Source: Saprolegnia diclina VS20 (lineage: Eukaryota; Oomycota; Saprolegniomycetes; Saprolegniales; Saprolegniaceae). Taken from it: a DNA stretch of 33,602 nt. Location: positions 200,508-234,109 of the forward strand of contig NW_008246114.1 in NCBI RefSeq assembly GCF_000281045.1, given 5' to 3'. Shown one piece after another: positions 21,448 through 31,213 of the stretch. Every line of letters begins with the position of its first letter. Position 1 is the stretch's first letter. A program made the position numbers and the translations under genes. Under the pieces are notes generated by a model. The model saw only the letters and a program-made list of their open reading frames with translations. It searched no databases and had not been told where the DNA came from.

Positions 21448-24400
21448 ATGGAAGGCGCCAAGGTATACGTCCCCGACGCCAAGGCGGTGTGGGCGCCGGC
21501 GACGGTCCTCCGCGCCGAAGACGGCGGCAAGCGGCTCTTGCTGCGCGTTCTCGACGAAGCCACCAAAACGAGCGCCGACAAGTGGGTCGACCTGCGCGAC
21601 GAGGGCATGCCCGAGGCCCTCCCGCTGCAAAACGTGCTCGACGCCAAGCATGGCGCGGCGACGCTCCAGGACGTCGGCGTCGAAGACATGTGCTCGCTCA
21701 ACCATCTGCACGAGCCAGCGATCGTCTTCAACCTCCGCACGCGCTTTGCGGTGCAGTGCCCGTACACGTACACGGGCAGCATCGTGGTCGCGATCAACCC
21801 GTACGCGTGGCTCAACCTCTACTCAAAGGAAACGCAGCGGCTGTACGCTGGCGACCGCTCCGGGCTGCCGCCGCACGTCTACGCGACAAGCGCGGCCGCG
21901 TTCGAGTCGATGGCGCTCTACGACCGCCCGCAGAGTACGACTCGGATTCCATTGCCCACTGCGCTCACATTGCATTGCATCTAGGTATCCTCGTCAGCGG
22001 CGAGTCGGGTGCAGGCAAGACCGAGACCGTCAAGATCATGATGGAGCACCTTGCGAGCCTCAGCACGGACCCAAACATGAGTATCATCGACAAGGTGCTC
22101 AAGTCCAACCCGCTCCTCGAGGCCTTTGGCAACGCCAAGACTGTCCGGAACGACAACTCGAGTCGGTTTGGCAAGTTTACGCAGCTGCAGTTTGACGCGG
22201 ACCAGCGCATGGTCGGCGCAAAATGCCGGCACTACCTCCTCGAGAAGTCGCGCGTCATCGGCCAAGCCGAGTACGAGCGCAACTACCACATCTTCTACCA
22301 GCTCAAGGCGTCAAAAGAGCCCGAGTGGGCCCTCGCCGAGACGACGTTCACGTACCTTCGCGACGATGCACCGCTGCTTCTGGACGGCGAGACGGACGCA
22401 ACACGATACCAGACGACCCGTGACGCGCTCTCGACGATCGGCGTGTCATTCGACGAGCAAATGGCGCTGCTCAACGCCCTCGCCGGCATCCTGCACTTGG
22501 GCCAAGTGGCATTTGCGACCAAAGCCGAGAACGCCGAAGAGTGTGCGCCCCTCACGTCGTCGCCGCACTGGGCGCACGCGTGTCGCCTGCTCGGGTTTGA
22601 GGTCGACCCGACCGCCTTGGGAAGCGCGCTCTGCAGCCGGACGGTCAAGGCGCGCATGGAGGTCTATGTCGTGCCGTTGACGATCGACCAAGCGACGGCC
22701 AACCGCGATGCACTCGCCAAAGAAGTGTACGCGCGCCTCTTTGGCCACCTCGTGCAGCGGGTCAATGAGAGCATCTCGAACGACGAGGCCATGGTCGGTC
22801 ACATGGATCTGCTCGACATCTTTGGCTTTGAAGCGTTCGAGACCAACCGGTTTGAACAGTTTTGTATCAACTTTGCCAACGAAAAGCTCCAGCAAAAGTT
22901 TACCCACGACGTCTTCAAGAGCGTCCAGGACGTACGTCACGCTTGATACGTTGATAGTATTTGTGTTGTTGATGATATATGATAGGAGTACACGCAAGAA
23001 GGGCTTGGCTGGACGTACGTGAGCTTCCGCGACAACCAAGACATGCTCGACATGCTCGAAGCGCCGCTCGGCGTCATCTCGCTCCTCAACGACGAGTGCA
23101 TTCGACCGATGGGCAACGACCTCGCGTTCTGCTCCAAGGTGCTCTCGACGCATGACGCAAATCCGCGCTTGGACAAGCAGCGCGCGCGGGTATCTATCCA
23201 TCTATCCATGTATCCATCTATCCGAATCCTCAAATCGATCGGTAGCTGAGCGCAGCGCACTTTGCGTTGCGGCACTATGCAGGCACCGTCATGTACCACG
23301 TTGAAGCGTTCGTCGATACCAACAAGGACGCGCTCTCGTCCGATGTCCTCGCGCTGCTCGGCGCCAGTGCCAACACCATCATCGCCAGTGTCTTTGAACC
23401 GGCACCGATCAAGAAGCCGAGTGTCCTTGGCGGCCGCCGCCAGTCGACCGCGTCGTTCATGGGTACATGCTCTCTCGATTCTTCTTTTTGTTTCAACTTG
23501 ATATGTTTAGGCGAGACGGTCATTTCCAAGTTCAAGGCGCAGCTCACGGGTCTCATGGCCGACATTAGCGATACGCAGACGCACTACATTCGGTGCATCA
23601 AGCCCAACAGCGCAAAGTCGAGCACGCTCTATGACGTGCCGGGCGTCATCGAGCAGCTGCGCTGCGCCGGCGTCGTCGAAGCCATTCGCATCTCGCGTGC
23701 GGCATTTCCCAACAAAATGTCGCACGAACGCTTCTTGCAGCGGTTCTTTGTCATGTGGAAGGATGACGCGCCGCCGAAATCGGGCGCGACGGTCGCGACA
23801 GCGTGCGTCACGGTCGCGTCCGGGCTGCTCGGCGCGCCCGAGTCCAAGGACACGTTCGTCATGGGCTCGCACCATATGTACTTTGCGGCCAACGTCCTCG
23901 AAGACCTCGAGCACCGGCGGATCCTCTTTGTGCAAGACCGTGCGATCGCGATCCAGCGCGTCTTCAAAGGGTACGCCTCGATACCTCGATACCTCGATAC
24001 CTTGATACATTTGGACGCGATGAGACTTATCAAACACTTGATATATAGGTACCGCGTGCGCAAGATGTATACGCGTGTGCGCTCGGCCATTGTTCGGCTG
24101 CAAGCCAACTTTCGCCGCCGCCAACGCCGCCGCCGGTTCCAGCTCGTGCGCCGACGCTGCATTCTCTTGCAGTCGCTCTGGCGCGGTCGCCACGCGCGGT
24201 CGGCGCTGCATCAGCACAAGCTGTACACGAGCGCGGTTGTCTTGCAGCGCAACTGGCGCACGTACAAGGCCCAAAAGTCGTATTTGCGACTTCGCGCCGC
24301 CGTCGTCGCGATCCAAGGCCAAATCAAACAACGCAAGCTCGAGGCCAAGCGCAAGCTCGAGGCGGACGAGCTGGCCAAGCAGCAGAGCATCGAGCACGAG

Positions 24401-25394
24401 CTCCACGTGCTGCAGATTCGTTTGGACGAGGAAAAGGCCATGCGCGCCCAAATGGAAGCCGCCAACTCGACGCTCCAGCAGCAGCTCCAAGACGAGCAGC
24501 GACCGTCGTCGCTCGCGCGTGGAAGCGCCGACGACCTCTCGCTTCTGGTACGACTCGATGTTTGTGTTTTCGTCTTTTTCGTATTTTTCGTATTTTTTGC
24601 GTATTTTTTGCGTACTTTTTTCAAAATGTGCGTGTTTGTGTCGTGAACGGGCGACTTGAACGCTATGCGTAGGACGACTCGGGCCGCATGCTCTCGACGC
24701 TGCAGCTGCAGGTCACCAAGTGGCGCGACCTCCACGCGTCGGCGTCCCACGAGCTCGAGGGACTTCGGTCGGAGAACAAGCGCATCAAGGAAGCGTACAC
24801 GGCGGCCGGCGCCTCCTTTGCAGCGCTCAACCAGCACAACAAGCAGCAGTCGAAAGCGAATCTGCGTCTCATGAGCACCCACGCGGCGCTCATCAAGAGC
24901 CAAGAGGAGAAGATGAAGAAGTACATCAAGCAGGTCCACGACCTCAAGGAAGAGGTCCGGCTGTCGAAAGCCTCGACGCTGCACGACGATAGCACCCAAG
25001 ACGTACGCCTTTGATTCCTCTCTGGTCGTGATGTAGCACTGTGGTGTAGCATGTGCTTCAAGTGCTTCGGGATGCCCGCGTGTCGCCCGACGTCCTGGCC
25101 AAAGTCCGCACCTGCTTTGACGGCAGCGCGCCAACGTACCGTCTTGTTGTTGAAGCAGCTCACATGGAAATGCGATACGACTGTAGGCACGAGGTGGAGA
25201 TCGACGAACGGCACTCGGACGCGTACTCGATCGGCGAAGGCTCGACGGCGACGACGGCGGCAACGACCAACTGGGCCCACCCGCAGGGCAAGATGCGTCC
25301 GTCGAGCACGAGCTCCATGTACTACGACGACGAGAAGCACCGCAAGTCCAAGATCGGCGGCATGTTCAAAAAGATGTTCAAGAAGGACGATTAG
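21448..25394 (+). CDS. unconventional myosin heavy chain
   Basis: Actin-based motor, about 1145 aa in nine exons: 21448..21934, 21985..22931, 22986..23189, 23246..23462, 23511..23970, 24049..24547, 24673..25002, 25050..25135, 25187..25394. Residues 1-60 look like an SH3-like subdomain. The motor head shows the P-loop GESGAGKT (about 168-175), switch I (NDNSSRFGKF), switch II (DIFGFEAFE, about 440-448) and HYIRCIKPN. The residue 16 positions before DALAK is Glu (ARMEVYVV), fitting the TEDS rule for a motor that needs no head phosphorylation. Four or five IQ motifs follow from about residue 760 (AIQRVFKGYRVRK and later LLQSLWRG, VLQRNWRT), then a coiled coil to about 1040, so dimerisation is likely. 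The tail is short, ends in a basic patch (KKMFKKMFKKDD) and lacks FYVE, FERM or WW domains. The last intron (25136-25186) is 51 nt and its removal keeps the frame. Oomycete myosin class not assigned. Confidence 0.93.
23191..23223 (+). repeat. tetranucleotide microsatellite in myosin intron 3
   Basis: An impure run of TATC/CATC units fills the first half of intron 3 (23190-23245). It lies just after the donor and could vary in length between strains. Confidence 0.8.
23976..24007 (+). repeat. four tandem 8-bp units in myosin intron 5
   Basis: Three exact copies of CCTCGATA and a fourth reading CCTTGATA. The last unit matches the TTGATA motif found in many introns of the window, suggesting slippage from an intron element. 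Confidence 0.85.
24548..24672 (+). repeat. T-rich expanded myosin intron 6
   Basis: A 125-nt intron with direct repeats of TTTTTCGTAT and then TTTTTTGCGTA. Borders (GTACGA and GCGTAG) are fixed by the flanking coiled-coil frame. It resembles the T-rich long introns at 15804-15960 and 28760-28883. Confidence 0.75.
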
Positions 25395-25534
25395 CTGGAC
25401 TCCTCAACTTGATATATTGATAGTATATACCTCGACCTGATATGTTGATAATTTAGTATATACCCTATCGCCCCGTCGATGGCGTTTGAAACTCAGTCGA
25501 ACTAAAAACAAACGTTTTTGTGAGTAGGACCCAT
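25395..25534. other. 3' flank of myosin
   Basis: Short AT-rich stretch with three TTGATA-type motifs (TTGATATATTGATA and TGTTGATA) between the myosin stop and the repeat block. It probably holds the myosin 3' end; no clear AATAAA is seen. Confidence 0.4.
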
Positions 25535-26106
25535 CTATTCGTAGTTGACTATCGCAATTCCCCAAATATTCTTGGCGGAATGTGATAATTACTTGTGGCG
25601 CGGCAGGGTATCGTAAAGAGTGGGCGACTTCGCTTGTTGAACGTGCGTGTATACACGCCAAAGCCCCGGTAAACGCGGAAAAGTGAGGTCATTTTGCCGT
25701 AAAGTGATCATTTTGACGGTACACTTGTGTGAATTATGGTACGCGTATGTGGTGCAACACCATGTCTCTGACTCGTTCCGTCTCCCTCGCCTGTTCCGTC
25801 TCCCTCGCCTGTTCAGTCTCCCTCGCCTCGTCCCCGTTCTGGTCTTCTCCATGCAGGTCCTGCGTGTCTTTTGTATTACGTGTCTATGACAATATTGACC
25901 AGCTCATCCATAACTACATAATTCACTCTCCAATTTGCATCACTGTGTTCAAGCCTCCTCTCAGGGCTTGGGTCTCAGCACGGCGGTGAAGCATACGTAC
26001 GAGCAGTTGATTGACGAGACACATCCTTGATCCCTCCTGGTAAGGCAGCTTGCTCAATGGCGTCCGTCGATACCGTCCACCACGGACTCCTCTTCCTCTC
26101 TCTTGG
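25535..26106. repeat. repeat unit, copy 1 (segments A, X, B)
   Basis: About 572 bp in three parts. A is 25535-25747, X is 25748-25995, and B starts at 25996 and ends at about 26108, sharing its last bases with copy 2. A and B recur at 26107-26307 and 26304-26416, while X is unique here. A carries conserved stretches such as TTGGCGGAAYGTGATAATTA. X contains three tandem 18-bp units (25775-25828) rich in CTCCCTCGCC. No open frame with protein character spans the unit. It could be a non-autonomous element or a local duplication. Confidence 0.8.
25775..25828 (+). repeat. three tandem 18-bp units
   Basis: Unit GTTCCGTCTCCCTCGCCT, exact in the first two copies and with one change in the third. It lies within the X block of repeat copy 1. 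Confidence 0.85.
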
Positions 26107-26416
26107 CTATTCGTAGTTGACTATCGCAATTCACCAAATATTCTTGGCGGAACGTGATAATTACTTGTGGCGCGGCAGGGTATCGTAAAGAGTGGCGACT
26201 TTGCTTGTTGAAAGTGCGTGTATACACAGTAAACGCGGAAAAGTGAGGTCATATTGCCGTAAAGTGATCATTTTGACGGTACACTTGTGTGAATTACGGT
26301 ACGCGTACGAGCAGTTGATCGACGAGACACATCCTTGATCCCTCCTGGTAAGGCAGCTTGCTCAATGGCGTCCGTCGATACCGTCCACCACGGACTCCTC
26401 TTCCTCTCTCTTGGCT
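26107..26416. repeat. repeat unit, copy 2 (segments A and B, X missing)
   Basis: Tandem copy of 25535-26106. A' (26107-26307) matches A closely, with scattered substitutions and a ~12-bp gap near 26227. B' (26304-26416) is nearly identical to B. A' runs straight into B' through GTACGCGTACGA, so the X block was either deleted here or inserted in copy 1; short GTACG homology lies at both edges. Sequence from 26417 to the stop of the next gene at 26545 is unremarkable. Confidence 0.8.
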
Positions 26417-26544
26417 CAACCTTGACGCCCATCATCAATTCGACTTTGGAATCGATCCAGATTCAACTATCTAGTACCGAGTTAGAGACAAGTGGTTCAA
26501 TGGGTTAGAAACGCAACGCTCTGCTACCAGCAAGCGCCGCCAAC

Positions 26545-29500
26545 TTAGCTCATGCTGGCGCCGTGATCACGCGGACGGAGCTTCTTGTCGACTTTGGTGA
26601 GGTCGCCGACGTTGTCCGAGATGACGCCCGAGACCCCATGCATCTTTTGAAACTGCACCTTGTCATGGCCCGTGTTGTGGTTGCCCCACGTCCAGAGGTG
26701 CAAGTGGTCGTTGCGGATGTGGCGGATCCACTTGGGCTTGGTGAAGAGCGGGAGCGAGTTGGTCACAATGCCCTGGAGCTGCTCCATGCGGCTGAACGGG
26801 ACCGCCGTCTCGAGCGAGATGGTCCGCACATCAGGCACAAGCCCCGTGATCTAGCACAATGCTGTGGGTCCACAATGGAGACGAGAATACGTACGTCGGT
26901 GCCGCACGTAAGGAAGAAGACAGGGTACCGTGTCTGCTTGGCCCGGAGCAGGACGCACACGTCGGGCTCAAAGCATGAAAAGACAATGTTGCGCCGGCCG
27001 TTGGCGTGCTCGAAAATGCACGCAAGGATGTCGTCCAAGTACGCATTCATCTCGAACGCGTCGAGGCTCCGGAGGCATGGGGCGTCCGGCGGGTCCACTG
27101 GGTACTTGATTTCGACGTTGAGACCCACGTAGGGGGGTACGTGCGTCAGCAAGTTTTGCAGCGTCGGAAAGAGCTCCGAGAGCGCCGTCCAGTCGACCTT
27201 GGTCGTGGAAGGGGTCGTCGTCGTCGGCGGGGTACGGGGGGTACGGGTCGACTTGGTCGTCTTTGTCTTGACGAGCTTGAGCCAGTGCTTGCGCACGAGC
27301 TGCTGCAAGCGCGGACCGTCCGTGACCGACTTGCCGTGACGCCACTCGACGTTGTTCAACTGCGCGAGCGTCAAGTCATGGAGCCCCGTCTTCGTGAACG
27401 CCCCCGGCGACCGCCCGCGACGGTCTTCGAGCGCCGCCTTGAAGAAGAAGTCGTGGTACACCACCGGGACGCGGTCCTTGGACAGTTGCACGTCGAACTC
27501 GATCCAGTCGGCGCCGTGGAGGCCAGCAACGACAAAGGACGTGAGCGTATTTTCGCGAATGTGCGACGTACGATACCCGAGTGCCTAGTTCAACATCATA
27601 AATGCGTTAAAAACTATAAAATCAAAACGAAACAAGAAGGCGAGCGCTACCTGGTAGTACGATCGACCGAGGCCGCGGTGGCCCATGTCGAGCGCCGGGC
27701 CGTGCAGCCATTGCGTGCGGAACGCCGATGCGAGCGTGTTGTCCTTGTGCACAAATGGCTTGAGGTGCAGATACCGCAAGAGCAATTCGCCGACGACTAC
27801 GCCCGCACAAATGACAAGTTGTCCATGATGGAGCGTTATACAAGTACCCGAAAACGACGGCGACAGCAACGGTGCTGAGAGCGCGCCGTTGGTGCGGTGG
27901 AGCTGGGACGCCACGAGCACACTCGTGCCAAGCACAGAGTCCGTGGTCACATCGACCACATCAATGGCCACCGACGCCGACGCCGGCAAATGCCCGAGAC
28001 GAAACACCTAGCTTCTCATCAGGTCGATATACCTCAATGGCGACAGCGTACCTGCAGCGTGTCTTGGGCCACGAACGGCGTCTTGCGCGACGGTGTAGTC
28101 GTCAAAAGCGGCAGCCCCGACGCGACCACGTCGGCGTGCGCTGCCAGCAGCGACATCGCGTCAAGTCCGTGCGCGGCCATGACTGCGGCAAAGTCGTCAC
28201 GGTGCAGACGCAAGAGCGTCACCGCGCCCTTGGCGACGACCTGCGCACTGCGGTTCGCGCCGCTCACGAGGGCCTACGCTGACACTGAGCACAAGCAACG
28301 GCACCATATCGCCGCACCAGTTCGCCCAGGTACGCGCCCGGCCCGAGCTCGAAGAAGGTAGCCGTGCCCTGCGTCGTCGTCGGGCCCTGGACGGCGACGA
28401 CACCCGCGTCGATCAGGATCAAGTGGTGGCGGTCTTGGCCAATCGAAAGAATCGGCTGCGTGTCCGCAAACGTGACGCGCTCGAGCTTGGCCGTGAGCTC
28501 GTGACGCACGTGCGTCGGCAGCGTCGTCAGAAGCGACACAACGTCGAGTCCTTTCGATAGCAACGTCGGGAGCGGCAGCGCATTGCCGAGAAGTTCGCGA
28601 TCCAAATGCGGCGTCGGCGTCGCGACGTCCACCGCGCGCAAATCCGCACAGTACGGTGCGTGGACAGTCGACGCCGATGGCTGCCCCAGGACGCGCGCTT
28701 GGAGGTAGATGGACCGCTGCACCTTGTCGGCAAAGGTCACGGACGGCTTCTTGTCAAAGCTACATGCTCGTCGTCAGAGTCGTCCCGATACAACACACTG
28801 TAACATCGTGTCCAATACAGGAAATATACAGAAAAATACAGGAAATCGACAGAAAAAAGATAGAGAAAGAACAGACCACGCACCTTCCAAAGACGAGGCG
28901 GAGCTCGGGCGCCGCACCCGGCGCGAGCCATTGCCCCTACATACCCAGCATGCATGAGACAAAATGGTAGTCGGATCGGAAGGCGTACGTCGATGTGGGA
29001 CTGGCCATCGCCGAGCAACCGGTTGTCCAAGCCAAACCACCCATCGAGGATCTACGCCTTAGATTAGCACCGCAGTAGTGCGCGTCGTATACATACCGGC
29101 GGCGCCAAATGCGCTGGCGTAAACGCTTGGAGCTGTGCAAACTGCAAACTCGTGTGCGCAGCTTCGTGCTGCACGCGAATGTACCGCGCACTGGTCGTCA
29201 ATGGCCACTCAAACTGCGTCGCCGCCGAGGCAAACCTAGTCCCATAAGGCTACCATTGGCCATGGACTAGAACAAGAAGAGCAATGTCTACCGCATCGAT
29301 GCCAGCGCTTGCTTCTTCGCCGCGTCCAACGACAGATTGGCGAACGGCGTGTCGGAGAGTAGCACCCACACCGGCACGAGGCGGTCCAAGAACATGTCTT
29401 GGCGGTTCCAGAGCACGAGCTTGGTGAGCGGCGTGCTCTAAAGCGTAGGTAGTACAAGGTTGCAGCATTAGTCCAAGGCCATACCGCGAGCAGGTCGACT

Positions 29501-30139
29501 TGCCAGTACGGCTGGTCTTGCACGGTCGTGCGACAGCACATGTGCTCGAAATGGCCGCTCGTGTTGCCGTTGACGGCCAGCTCCGGCACGCGGGGGCCCG
29601 GCACTAGTCAGCGTCGTCAGTAGCATCAGAACGTCAAGGCTAGGCGCGGATGTACATACCCGGTCCCGCGGGCGCCACAAAGATCGAGCTTTGCGTGACC
29701 GGTTTGTGCCTACGCGCGCCACGTCGCATCTGTACATAGTCGACAGCAAGAGCTTACAGCGCCACGTTGGTCCCGCCGGCGACGCGCGTGCGGTTGCCAG
29801 GCAACGACTCCCAGAGCACAAGGGCACCGGAGCGGTCCAGCACAATGTACTTGTACTCGATCAGCGCGTACATGGCGACCTCGAGAGTCGCCTCCCAGAG
29901 CGTCGATGCGCCAGCGTGCTTCTTGAGCGGAACTAGAGAAAGCATGAGCGCGGCGATTGCCTGGCGGCGTCGCATTACCCGCTTTGGCCACGTCCCATGC
30001 GCCGAGCTCTAAGCAGGACGATGAGATGCTGCGTGGACGACGAGAGGAGCGTACCCGAGACGTTGCCGACGACGGCGACGTAGCGGTCGTCGGCGGTGAG
30101 CGGCGCCGCCGTGTGGATCTGGAAGAGGACCGCGGCCAT
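26545..30139 (-). CDS. glycerophosphodiester phosphodiesterase with CBM20, discoidin-like and cyclic-nucleotide-binding domains
   Basis: Fifteen exons, 941 aa, every phase consistent: 30055..30139, 29979..30008, 29758..29932, 29660..29709, 29485..29603, 29292..29437, 29097..29235, 28989..29051, 28884..28936, 28318..28759, 28052..28273, 27848..28007, 27651..27796, 26895..27584, 26545..26850. Residues 1-97 are a CBM20 glycan-binding fold (ELGAWD, LWEATLEV, EYKYIVLD, LWESLPGNR). About 115-248 resemble an F5/8 type C (discoidin) domain (ELAVNGN, PYWQVDLLA, LVLWNRQDMFLDRLVPVWVL, ARYIRVQHE). About 358-475 are a cyclic-nucleotide-binding domain whose phosphate cassette GELALVSGANRSAQV keeps the Glu and Arg. 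About 598-930 are the GDPD catalytic domain: GHRG (His601), Glu621, Glu639, Asp641 and His654, with a Thr/Pro-rich insert. CBM20 plus GDPD is the plan of GPCPD1/GDE5, which hydrolyses glycerophosphocholine; the extra domains suggest cAMP or cGMP control (inference). No signal peptide is seen, so it is probably cytosolic. Confidence 0.88.
28760..28883 (-). repeat. T-rich expanded intron in the phosphodiesterase gene
   Basis: A 124-nt intron with degenerate repeats of ATTTCCTGTA on the minus strand, between exons 28884..28936 (donor GTGCGT) and 28318..28759 (acceptor ATGTAG). Confidence 0.7.
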
Positions 30140-30202
30140 GGCTCGATCAAGTTGACGAAACGTCAGTGGCCGAAAGATTTGCGCCCGGCGAGCGCCCCAC
30201 GG

Positions 30203-30266
30203 ATTGGTCAAAAATCGTCCTGTGTTTTCATTGGTGCAAAATCAGATTCGCATGCACGCGGATTGG
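30203..30266 (-). promoter_or_regulatory. three CCAAT boxes upstream of the phosphodiesterase
   Basis: CCAAT on the minus strand (ATTGG on plus) at 30203-30207, 30230-30234 and 30262-30266, spaced about 27 and 32 nt, and 64-127 nt upstream of the ATG at 30139. The even spacing and promoter position suggest NF-Y-type sites. Confidence 0.55.
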
Positions 30267-31062
30267 TGCGTTGCGTGGCGCAAGGACGTGACACATCCCA
30301 CGTCGCTTGGTGCGGCCAAGGGTCCCTTATCCGCAGACCTTTGCCGAGAGATACCTCTAGCGTCCAAGCTCTAGAGATCGCTCGAGTCGGCTTGATGTAG
30401 ATTCAAACAAGGTAGCGAGATGTAGCCTTAGTGTGGCCATAGCCGCCTGTCTAGCGTCCGAGGAGCCACCTCGTCTCTGCAGCTTCAACGTCCACGATGC
30501 AAACCTTTATTGAAGCAGGCAACTCTGCGTAATGGTTAGCCGTGTGAGTCACGCGAAAAGCACGTTCTGCGAACGTACTCTGGTATCCACACTTTTGCGG
30601 ACAACAAGGACAGACCCCAGAGGGGTGGCTCAGCACCAGTGGACAGACCCAAGGAGAAATTAGGTTGGCGCAAGAACAACCCTACGATTAGGACCTTGTC
30701 GGCGCTCACACGAGCCGTCTATCCATAGGCGCGTCTTGAAGGACCCGAACATCGTCCTGTTGTATCATTGCGCGCTTGCCTTCCCAGCAATCACATCGTC
30801 GACCATTGTCACTACGTCTCTAAGAAGCCGCGCAGCAAACTCGGGCATCAAACCAGCGTTTAAACCGCTAAATGTAAGGTCGTTTACGACGGTAGAACAC
30901 CAATGGCCAATCAAACGAATTGAGAATGTCAACCCTGCACATGTAGGCATCTATCGTGCATCGTATATGACAGCGTACTATCGATAACTTTAGTGTAGAA
31001 CTGCACCCAATGCCAGCTCGATCCAACGTCTCGTTCGGTGGCGCGCCAAACGTTTGCATTTG

Positions 31063-31101
31063 ATTGGCTGCCGCGCACGTCGGTTTTCAAACGCAGCCAA
31101 T
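31063..31101 (+). promoter_or_regulatory. inverted pair of CCAAT boxes upstream of the Rab gene
   Basis: ATTGG at 31063-31067 and CCAAT at 31097-31101, 110-150 nt before the ATG at 31214. They are followed by CGCCATTTCC and CGCCATTTTG, which resemble the pyrimidine-flanked CATT core of oomycete initiators; that last point is tentative. Confidence 0.45.
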
Positions 31102-31213
31102 CCGCGTGCGCCATTTCCGTTCAAGGCGCCATTTTGACACGGGACGCTGGATCCATGGCCCGAAATAGACAAAAAAGCGCGCTCGACAGTGCAAGTTTTG
31201 ATTTCGCGCTTCG

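Larger units (their letters stand above)
30140..31213. other. divergent intergenic region, phosphodiesterase and Rab
   Basis: About 1.07 kb between divergent ATGs. CCAAT clusters sit near each end. The middle (30330-31010) has open frames on both strands; a minus frame at 30765-30950 reads helically (FAARLLRDVVTMVDDVIAG) but stops soon and has no splice-consistent extension, so I list it as a possible fragment only. No RNA gene or repeat is seen. Confidence 0.5.

Noticed and set aside
23507-25263. Minus-strand open frames of 327 and 350 aa
   Set aside because: Antisense shadows of the myosin neck and coiled coil, whose motifs and splice phases are clear on the plus strand.
26895-27584. An intron within the Thr/Pro-rich insert of the GDPD domain
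   Set aside because: GTAC occurs near the insert, but no AG in the right phase follows; the exon is continuous and in frame as it stands.
27006-27878. 290-aa plus-strand frame
   Set aside because: Antisense to the GDPD catalytic exons; its Arg/Val-rich composition is the reverse image of that coding strand.
30451-30987. Small genes in the phosphodiesterase-Rab spacer
   Set aside because: Frames on both strands are short, overlap one another and have no splice-consistent extension or motif.
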